Assembly (NCBI GenBank): GCA_946533175.1
Contig: CAMNBS010000034.1
Coordinates: forward strand, 1-11,562
Origin: an uncultured Clostridia bacterium
GTDB taxonomy: Bacteria > Bacillota_I > Bacilli_A > RF39 > UBA660
DNA: 11,562 bases
Reading direction: 5' to 3'
Positions 6,790 through 11,562 of this stretch are shown here, in pieces. The translations under genes were made by a program, and so were the position numbers. Within the stretch, counting starts at the first letter, position 1; every line of letters starts with the position of its first letter. The notes under the pieces were generated by a model. The model was not told the origin of the DNA, made no database searches, and saw only the letters and a program-made list of their open reading frames with translations.

Positions 6790-6980
6790 AACAGATGTGG
6801 AAGAAGAGTAGTAATTAAATAGCTTTTATAGAAAGATATCGTTTGATGGAAGATGTCAATGTTTATTTAATGAACGTGCTTTGGAGTTTGATCGTGTAAT
6901 TACGTTAAAAATATGAGATAGATTTCTATGAATTAGGGTGGTACCACGGTTTAGCGTCCCTAAGTAATAGGAATTTTTTT
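6790..6980 (+). promoter_or_regulatory. T-box riboswitch, arginine-specific
   Basis: Leader RNA that senses uncharged tRNA-Arg and controls argS. The T-box core AGGGTGGTACCACGG is at 6935-6949. The antiterminator pairs TTAGGG (6933-6938) with CCCTAA (6958-6963) and ACG (6946-6948) with CGT (6955-6957), leaving the TGGTACC bulge. TGGT at 6939-6942 would pair with an ACCA tRNA end, implying discriminator base A. In Stem I, AGTAGTA (6808-6813 region) faces GAACGT (6872-6877), and the loop is closed above by ATTAAAT (6814-6820) with ATTTAAT (6865-6871). The specifier reads CGT (6875-6877), an Arg codon that matches the gene downstream. A distal helix GATATC/GATGTC (6835-6840/6852-6857) and a short Stem III (6893-6904) are also visible. 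Confidence 0.93.
6957..6980 (+). terminator. Weak T-box terminator element
   Basis: CCTA (6959-6962) can pair with TAGG (6968-6971) across a 5-nt loop, followed after AA by seven T (6974-6980). It competes with the CCCTAA strand of the antiterminator, as expected for a T-box. The stem is unusually short, with a C-A mismatch below it. An alternative helix between 6922-6929 and 6967-6974 is discussed in the findings. Confidence 0.45.
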
Positions 6981-6995
6981 ATTTGGAGGATATAT

Positions 6996-8717
6996 ATGAG
7001 TTTAATAAAAGAAACTGAAAAGTATTTATCTTTAATTTTAAAAGAATTAGGATATAACATAGAATGTGAATTATTAGCTAGTAATCGAAAAGAATTTGGC
7101 GATTTTCAAATTAATGTTGCCTTTTCTATTGCAAAAGAATATCACGAAAATCCAAAAGTGGTAGCTGAAAAAATAATTAATCATTTTGATGAACGTTTTG
7201 TTAATGTCAATATTCAAGGAGCTGGATTTATTAATTTATCTTTTAATGATAATTATTTAAAGGATTATTTCAATAAAGGTCTTCATGATTTTAACTATTT
7301 TATTGATTTAGAGAAAGAAAAAACAATTATTGTTGATTATGGTGGGGCGAATGCAGCTAAAGCACTACATGTTGGTCATATGCGTAGTGCAAATATTGGA
7401 GAAGCAATTAAAAGATTATTAAATGTATTAGGAATGAAGACTATTGGTGATGTGCATTTAGGTGATCTTGGTCGTCAAGCTGGAATGTTAATTTCTGAAT
7501 ATAGAAGAATGTATCCTGATTCAGTTTTCTTTAAAACTAATTATCACGGAGAATATCCTAAAATAAAGTTGACATCAGATGATTTAGGAAAAATGTATCC
7601 AAAAGCATCATTGGAGGCTAAAAATAATCCAGAAAGAATGGATGAAGTACGCGAAATAACCGCGGAAATTGATCGTGGTAACAAAGCTTATATCGCTTTA
7701 TGGAAACAAATGGTAGCTATTTCAAGTGAGGTAATTAAAAAAGTATATCAAGAACTTAACTGTAGTTTTGAATTATGGGAAGGAGAACTTGATGCTTTTA
7801 ATGATATTCCTAAAGTATTAGAAATAATGAAACCATATCTCTATGAATCAGATGGGGCTTTAGTTTGCGATGTAGAAAATGAAAATGATAAACGTCCAAT
7901 GCCACCTTTAATGGTTATTAAGAAAGATGGAGCAACAATATATGGTACCAGAGATTTAGGAACAATATATTCTAGAATAGAAAGATTTCATCCAGATGAA
8001 ATTTGGTATTTTACTGATGAAAGACAATCACTTTATTTTGAACAAGTTTTTCGAGCTAGTTATAAAACAGGATTAGTTGACAAAAAAGTAAAATTAAGAC
8101 ATTTTGGTTTTGGAACAATTAATGGAAAAGATGGAAAACCATATAAAACACGTGATGGCGGAGTAATGGAACTTAGTGAATTGATTCATATTATTCATGA
8201 TACTATTATGAAGAATATTAAAGAAGAAATAACTGGAAAAGAACGAGAAGATATTGCTAATACTTTATCTATTGCTACCTTAAAATATGCAGATTTGTTA
8301 CCGTATCGTCGTACTGATTATATTTTTGATCCAGAAAAATTTTCTTCTTTAGATGGAAAAACAGGACCATATGTTTTATATACTATTGTTCGTATTAAAT
8401 CGCTTTTAAAAAGAGCTGATAAGAAAGATTATTTGTTAGAAAAAATGGATAATTCAGAAGTAAAAGATATTTTAATTAAACTTTTGGAAGTTGGTAAAAT
8501 CCTAACCAAGTCTTATCAAGAAGTAACTTTAAATTATTTAACTGAATATATTTATGAGATTTTAAGTTTATATAATAAATTTTATAACAATAATAATATT
8601 TTAAATGAAGCAGATGATGCCAAAAGAAACACATATCTTGCTTTAACTCAATTAGTTTATAATATTATTCATCATTTACTAAATATTTTAGCAATTGATG
8701 AAGTAGAGAAAATGTAG
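6996..8717 (+). CDS. argS: Arginyl-tRNA synthetase
   Basis: Attaches arginine to tRNA-Arg in the cytoplasm; a class I synthetase. The 573-residue protein contains, in order, an N-terminal additional domain (about 1-100) with FGDFQIN at 34-40; the HIGH motif as HVGH at 125-128 followed by MRSANIG; the arginine-pocket region GDVHLGDLGRQ at 151-161; and a KMSKS region degenerated to YKTRDGGVM (383-391), as in many ArgRS. The C-terminal DALR anticodon-binding domain is entered by TGPYVLYTIVRI at 456-467. Length is normal. The start has GGAGGA at 6985-6990. Expression is set by the upstream Arg T-box, and a hairpin overlapping the stop codon ends the transcript, so it is a single-gene unit. Confidence 0.97.
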   Translation: MSLIKETEKYLSLILKELGYNIECELLASNRKEFGDFQINVAFSIAKEYHENPKVVAEKIINHFDERFVNVNIQGAGFINLSFNDNYLKDYFNKGLHDFNYFIDLEKEKTIIVDYGGANAAKALHVGHMRSANIGEAIKRLLNVLGMKTIGDVHLGDLGRQAGMLISEYRRMYPDSVFFKTNYHGEYPKIKLTSDDLGKMYPKASLEAKNNPERMDEVREITAEIDRGNKAYIALWKQMVAISSEVIKKVYQELNCSFELWEGELDAFNDIPKVLEIMKPYLYESDGALVCDVENENDKRPMPPLMVIKKDGATIYGTRDLGTIYSRIERFHPDEIWYFTDERQSLYFEQVFRASYKTGLVDKKVKLRHFGFGTINGKDGKPYKTRDGGVMELSELIHIIHDTIMKNIKEEITGKEREDIANTLSIATLKYADLLPYRRTDYIFDPEKFSSLDGKTGPYVLYTIVRIKSLLKRADKKDYLLEKMDNSEVKDILIKLLEVGKILTKSYQEVTLNYLTEYIYEILSLYNKFYNNNNILNEADDAKRNTYLALTQLVYNIIHHLLNILAIDEVEKM

Positions 8718-8734
8718 AAAGACATTTTCTTTTT
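8708..8734 (+). terminator. Intrinsic terminator of argS
   Basis: GAAAATGT (8708-8715) and ACATTTTC (8722-8729) form a perfect 8-bp stem with a 6-nt loop, followed by TTTTT (8730-8734). The left arm contains the last codons of argS, and the stop TAG at 8715-8717 reaches into the loop. Confidence 0.85.
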
Positions 8735-8745
8735 ATTTAAGGAAG

Positions 8746-8754
8746 TGTTATAAT
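8746..8754 (+). promoter_or_regulatory. Extended -10 promoter for the PF06541/DUF1294 operon
   Basis: TGT followed by TATAAT at 8749-8754, an extended -10 element. The -35 position (8726-8731, TTTCTT) is poor and lies in the argS terminator arm. The start codon at 8777 has AGAGGAG upstream. Confidence 0.6.
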
Positions 8755-8776
8755 ATTATTAACAAGAGGAGAAGAA

Positions 8777-9592
8777 ATGGATTTAATAAAACTATATTTA
8801 TTATTTTGGATTTTTGCTTTTTTAGGATGGGTTGTGGAAATGATTTATTGCGCAATTACAGATAAACAAATTGTTAACCGTGGTTTTTTTATCGGACCAT
8901 ATTGTCCTATTTATGGTTTTGGTGGTATAAGTATGCTTTTGTTTTTGCCATACAAAGACAATCCTTTAGTATGTTTTATTTTAGCTCTTGTTACATGTAG
9001 TGTTCTTGAATATTTTACAAGTTATTTAATGGAAAAAATATTTCAAGTTCGTTGGTGGGATTATTCAAATGATTCTTTTAATATTAATGGAAGAATTTGT
9101 TTACGCAATGCTTTAGCTTTTGGAGCTCTTGGAGTTTTATTAACTAAATATATTTATCCGTTTTTTAAGAGTATTTTAGACGGTATTCCTGATGAAACAA
9201 TTAAAACAGTTGCTTTAATTATTTTAATAATTACTTTGATTGATATTATTGTTTCTTTTAAAGCTATGAGTAAAATAAAAGAAATTGTAGCTAAAAATGT
9301 TAAAAACTTTAAAAATAAAGATGCGACAGCTAGTATTCGTAAAATTTTGAAGGATAATTTTAAATTAAGTTTTCTAGAACGTCGTTTAATTGACACTTAT
9401 CATTTGTTTGAAAAGAAATTTCATTTAAAAACAAAAGGTGACTATTTGATTATCTTAGTTATCATTATTGTAAGTATTATTTTAGGAATTGTTTTGAGTT
9501 ATTTTTTACATAACTATCGTTTAATTCCATTAATTATTTCTATTGGAATATTATTATCTTTTATAATTTCGAAAGTGAGGAATGAAAAATGA
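8777..9592 (+). CDS. Multi-pass membrane protein, putative ABC-transporter type IV family (PF06541)
   Basis: A 271-residue membrane protein. The first 130 residues resemble the family named 'putative ABC-transporter type IV': WIFAFLGWVVE at 11-21, NRGFFIGPYCPIYGFG at 34-49, LEYFTSYLMEKIF at 77-89, WWDYS at 93-97 and INGRICLRNALAFGALG at 103-119. Hydrophobic segments occur at about 7-25, 40-57, 64-83, 109-128, 142-162, 222-243 and 247-265. A basic amphipathic stretch (about 165-220) separates the last two helices from the rest. There is no ATPase gene nearby and no transport substrate is known, so the transporter name should be taken loosely. Its stop overlaps the next gene's ATG (ATGA at 9589-9592), and a DUF1294 gene follows. 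Confidence 0.85.
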   Translation: MDLIKLYLLFWIFAFLGWVVEMIYCAITDKQIVNRGFFIGPYCPIYGFGGISMLLFLPYKDNPLVCFILALVTCSVLEYFTSYLMEKIFQVRWWDYSNDSFNINGRICLRNALAFGALGVLLTKYIYPFFKSILDGIPDETIKTVALIILIITLIDIIVSFKAMSKIKEIVAKNVKNFKNKDATASIRKILKDNFKLSFLERRLIDTYHLFEKKFHLKTKGDYLIILVIIIVSIILGIVLSYFLHNYRLIPLIISIGILLSFIISKVRNEK

Positions 9593-9843
9593 TTCATTTA
9601 AATGATGATGAAATAATGGGAACTGACAAGAGTTTTATGAAAAGAAGAAAAAACAATTTAATGTTAAGTGATAATGATATTATGATTTTATCAAGTAATG
9701 GTATTGATTATTTACGTTATCAAAGTTTAGAAGAATTACTTTTTGCTATATCGGAAGTAGAAAATGAAACAGAAGATGAAAGATTAGAAGAGTTATCAAT
9801 TAAGTTAGGGGAATATAATTATTATAATTATACAAATAAATAA
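9589..9843 (+). CDS. Unrecognised small acidic protein (84 residues)
   Basis: Not recognised. The protein is soluble-looking: no signal peptide or membrane helix. It has a mixed-charge N-terminus (NDDE at 5-8, KRRKN at 18-22), a short hydrophobic core around 30-42, an acidic segment ESLE-to-EDERLEEL (about 46-68) that is likely helical, and a Tyr/Asn-rich end. The ATGA overlap with the upstream membrane gene, the TAATG overlap with the downstream DUF1294 gene, and a GAGG ribosome binding site about 9 nt before the start all argue that it is truly translated. It probably serves the adjacent membrane proteins, but nothing in the sequence says how. Confidence 0.75.
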   Translation: MIHLNDDEIMGTDKSFMKRRKNNLMLSDNDIMILSSNGIDYLRYQSLEELLFAISEVENETEDERLEELSIKLGEYNYYNYTNK

Positions 9844-10103
9844 TGGTTTATTATTTGGCTTTCTTAAATGTCTTGTGCTTTTTTCTTTATGGTATTGATA
9901 AATACTTGGCGATAAAAAAGTATCGTCGTATAAGTGAATATACTTTTTTTGTTTTATCTTTTTTTGGAGGTAGTATTGGTTCAATTATTGGAATGAAAAT
10001 ATTTCACCATAAAACGAAAAAAGTGATTTTTTGGATAATTAACTTTTTATCCATAATTATGTGGATATTTCTTCTTGTTCATTATATATCAATAAATTCA
10101 TAA
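9843..10103 (+). CDS. DUF1294 family small membrane protein
   Basis: An 86-residue membrane protein. The DUF1294 pattern is clear: N9 in the first helix, YGIDKYLAIKKYRRISE at 16-32, FFGGSIGSIIGMKIFHHKT at 40-58 and a following K-x-x-F. Hydrophobic helices lie at about 2-18, 34-51 and 62-82. The family is widespread in bacteria and its function is unknown. The ATG overlaps the upstream stop (TAATG at 9841-9845), so translation is likely coupled. Its last 22 nt overlap the end of the convergent carboxypeptidase gene on the other strand, and no clear terminator was found between them. Confidence 0.9.
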   Translation: MVYYLAFLNVLCFFLYGIDKYLAIKKYRRISEYTFFVLSFFGGSIGSIIGMKIFHHKTKKVIFWIINFLSIIMWIFLLVHYISINS

Positions 10104-10867
10104 TAGTATTCTTCAAAGGTAGTGTTTAAATCGTGAATTTCTTTTGCAATTTTTTTTCCAACATATCTATAGTGCCATGATTCATATTGATAACCTGTTA
10201 TTACTTCTTTTCCAAGAGGATATCTTAGAATAAATCCATATTTATAAGCATTATTTTGCATCCAAGTGTATTCTTTGGTTAAATGAAATTTATTATAATC
10301 GATATTCTTATTGTCAATATCAATAGATAGTCCAGTTTGATGTTCAGAATATCCTGGACGTGCTGAATAAGTATCTACTTTATCTTGGGGATCTTTTTGT
10401 AAATATTTATTATATAAATTATTTTGATATTCAAAACTTCGATAAGCTGAGATAATGCGTAAATTTAGATTTTCTTTTTTTGCATTATTTGCCATGTCTT
10501 TAAAAGAATCATAAGCTTCTTTGACTAATCTTATTCCTGATGAATTAACATTAACTAAATTATTAGGAATATAATCTTTACTCAAATAGTTATATTTGTT
10601 TACTAGAATATAATTAGTGTTCAAATATTTAGCAGGGCTACTATTAGTATAAAAAGGTTTATTAATACCAATATTGACATTTATAACGGTTTTTTTAAAA
10701 GAATAATTATTTTGTTTTTGATATTCTTCATATTCTTGTTGTAAATGTTCTTTATAAAAAGGAAATTCTTGAAAGGGGTTAATTTCTTTTTTTGTATTCT
10801 TTTTTAATAAAAAAGAAAGAGAAATAATAATTATTAAGAAAAGGATTATAAATAGTTTTTTTTTCAT
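10082..10867 (-). CDS. D-alanyl-D-alanine carboxypeptidase, VanY type, membrane anchored
   Basis: Zinc D,D-carboxypeptidase expected to trim the terminal D-Ala from peptidoglycan stem peptides outside the cell. Numbered from the start at 10867 (261 residues), it has an N-terminal signal anchor (5-21), a Glu/Tyr/Lys-rich linker to about 110, and a peptidase M15B domain. Signature motifs are SAYRS at 140-144, SEHQTGLSIDI at 174-184 (zinc ligands His176 and Asp183) and ESWHYRYVG at 229-237 (catalytic Glu229, zinc ligand His232). All key residues are present. An earlier ATG at 10879 adds MDEN, but it has no ribosome binding site, whereas GGATGA at 10872-10877 precedes the ATG at 10867. It is convergent with the DUF1294 gene and divergent from plsC. 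No VanRS or vanHAX partner is present, so this is most likely ordinary wall maintenance. Confidence 0.92.
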   Translation of the reverse strand: MKKKLFIILFLIIIISLSFLLKKNTKKEINPFQEFPFYKEHLQQEYEEYQKQNNYSFKKTVINVNIGINKPFYTNSSPAKYLNTNYILVNKYNYLSKDYIPNNLVNVNSSGIRLVKEAYDSFKDMANNAKKENLNLRIISAYRSFEYQNNLYNKYLQKDPQDKVDTYSARPGYSEHQTGLSIDIDNKNIDYNKFHLTKEYTWMQNNAYKYGFILRYPLGKEVITGYQYESWHYRYVGKKIAKEIHDLNTTFEEYYYEFIDI

Positions 10868-10964
10868 ATTTTCATCCATATAATATATTATTAACTGTGA
10901 AATATTATGTATAATTCACTTTTCTTTTAAAATTTATGTTATACTTAAGAAGTAGGGTGATAGA
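10868..10964. promoter_or_regulatory. Divergent promoter region between vanY-like and plsC-like genes
   Basis: A 97-nt AT-rich gap. On the plus strand an extended -10 (TGT, then TATACT at 10940-10945) precedes the ribosome binding site AGGGTGAT of the acyltransferase; the -35 is not convincing. On the minus strand only a weak CATAAT (10909 down to 10904) can be proposed for the carboxypeptidase. TAATATATTA at 10881-10890 is palindromic but low in complexity. Confidence 0.5.
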
Positions 10965-11537
10965 ATGAAACAGAAAATGTATCGAATACTAAGACCTATT
11001 ATTCGTTTTTTAATGAAAACTTTTTATTGTATTGAAATAATTAATAATGATAATATTCCCGTGAGTGGTAATTGCATATTAGCGGGTAATCATAAAAGTA
11101 ATTTTGATGGCTTTCTTTTATTATCTTGTACGAAACGAACAATAAGGTTTATGGCTAAAAAAGAGTTGTTTGACAAGTTTCCCTTATTTTTTAAATCTTT
11201 TGGTTTAATTCCGGTTGATCGAAAAAGGAAAAATAAAGAAGCAATGGATGAAGCTAGAAAAGTTTTAGAAAACAATGAGATTATTGGTATTTTTCCTGAA
11301 GGTACTTTTAATAAAACAGAATATATAGTTATGCCATTTAAAATGGGAGCAGTTAAATTAGCTTTAGATACCAATAGTCCAATTGTTCCTTTTGCTATTA
11401 TTAATAACTATAAACTATTTCGTCGTAGCGTTAAAATTATTTTTGGTAAACCTTACTATATTACTAATACCAATGATTTAAAAAAAGAAAATATTATTTT
11501 AATGAATAAAGTAATTAATTTGTTAAAAGGAGTCTAA
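10965..11537 (+). CDS. plsC: 1-acyl-sn-glycerol-3-phosphate acyltransferase (PlsC family)
   Basis: Transfers an acyl chain to lysophosphatidic acid to make phosphatidic acid at the membrane, a core step of phospholipid synthesis. The 190-residue protein has all four acyltransferase blocks: NHKSNFD at 42-48 (the HX4D catalytic motif, His43 and Asp48), GLIPVDR at 80-86, FPEGTFN at 110-116 and VPFAI at 141-145. A weakly hydrophobic N-terminus (about 8-22) could associate with the membrane. Length is at the short end of the family (about 190-245) but the motif set is complete. The start is supported by AGGGTGAT and an extended -10 at 10937-10945. The symbol is by family; a lysophospholipid acyltransferase with another acceptor is possible. 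Confidence 0.9.
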   Translation: MKQKMYRILRPIIRFLMKTFYCIEIINNDNIPVSGNCILAGNHKSNFDGFLLLSCTKRTIRFMAKKELFDKFPLFFKSFGLIPVDRKRKNKEAMDEARKVLENNEIIGIFPEGTFNKTEYIVMPFKMGAVKLALDTNSPIVPFAIINNYKLFRRSVKIIFGKPYYITNTNDLKKENIILMNKVINLLKGV

Positions 11538-11562
11538 CTATTAAAAGTCAATAGTAAATTTA

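Noticed and set aside
9154..9396. Minus-strand open frame opposite the PF06541 gene
   Set aside because: Shadow of a hydrophobic AT-rich gene; no ribosome binding site or recognisable motif.
10049..10066. Seven-pair hairpin ATCCATA-ATTA-TGTGGAT near the DUF1294 end as a bidirectional terminator
   Set aside because: It lies inside the coding sequence, 35 nt before the stop, with no T run on either strand.
11090..11374. Minus-strand open frame opposite plsC
   Set aside because: The plus strand carries all four acyltransferase motifs over the same span.
11537..11555. ACTATT/AATAGT hairpin after plsC as a terminator
   Set aside because: Short AT-rich stem, and the sequence ends at 11562 before any T run can be seen.
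1..11562. TGA read as tryptophan (Mollicutes code)
   Set aside because: Trp is encoded by TGG in the conserved motifs, and TGA acts as a stop at the ATGA overlaps at 3827-3830 and 9589-9592.
1..11562. CRISPR arrays, insertion sequences, tRNA or rRNA genes, attachment sites
   Set aside because: No spaced direct repeats, transposase or integrase frames, or clover-leaf sequences were seen; gaps between genes are too short for most of these.

Overview
The window is AT-rich (roughly 27-30 % G+C by eye, not computed) and densely coded, with short Gly/Leu/Ile/Lys-rich proteins, AGGAGG/GGTGAT-type ribosome binding sites, TTGnnn-17-TATAAT promoters and a T-box riboswitch. This points to a low-GC Firmicute (Bacillota). 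TGA is used as a stop (for example in the ATGA overlaps at 3827 and 9589) and Trp is TGG, so this is not a code-4 Mollicute. Uncultured gut Bacilli (RF39/Erysipelotrichales-like) or a clostridium are plausible sources, but the sequence alone does not decide.

Layout. (1) 12-2072: two sugar-nucleotide short-chain dehydrogenases, dTDP-glucose 4,6-dehydratase and a UDP-glucuronate 4-epimerase-like enzyme. They look like the tail of a surface-polysaccharide precursor operon that starts upstream. (2) 2126-2626: a VanZ-family membrane protein with its own promoter. (3) 2692-4630: a tight three-gene unit of a small exported protein with a C-terminal membrane anchor, a class D-like sortase and a four-helix membrane protein. 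The genes overlap by 1 and 4 nt. This is the most intriguing part of the window, because the first protein carries an atypical LPXTG-like motif and is a candidate dedicated substrate of the sortase. (4) 4686-6748: a polysaccharide-export control pair under a strong promoter, a fused Wzz/BY-kinase and its PHP-type tyrosine phosphatase. (5) 6755-8734: argS with an arginine T-box leader (specifier CGU) and an intrinsic terminator that overlaps the argS stop codon. (6) 8777-10103: an operon of a PF06541-type multi-pass membrane protein, an unrecognised acidic 84-residue protein and a DUF1294 membrane protein. (7) 10082-10867 (minus strand): a VanY-type D,D-carboxypeptidase, convergent with the previous operon. 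(8) 10965-11537: a PlsC-type 1-acylglycerol-3-phosphate acyltransferase, divergent from vanY.

Most of the window serves the cell envelope: precursor sugars, chain-length and export control, protein anchoring, peptidoglycan trimming and phospholipid synthesis. argS is the one clear housekeeping gene outside this theme. No mobile elements, CRISPR arrays, tRNA or rRNA genes were seen. Intergenic gaps are all short; the longest (6749-6995) is filled by the argS promoter and T-box leader.
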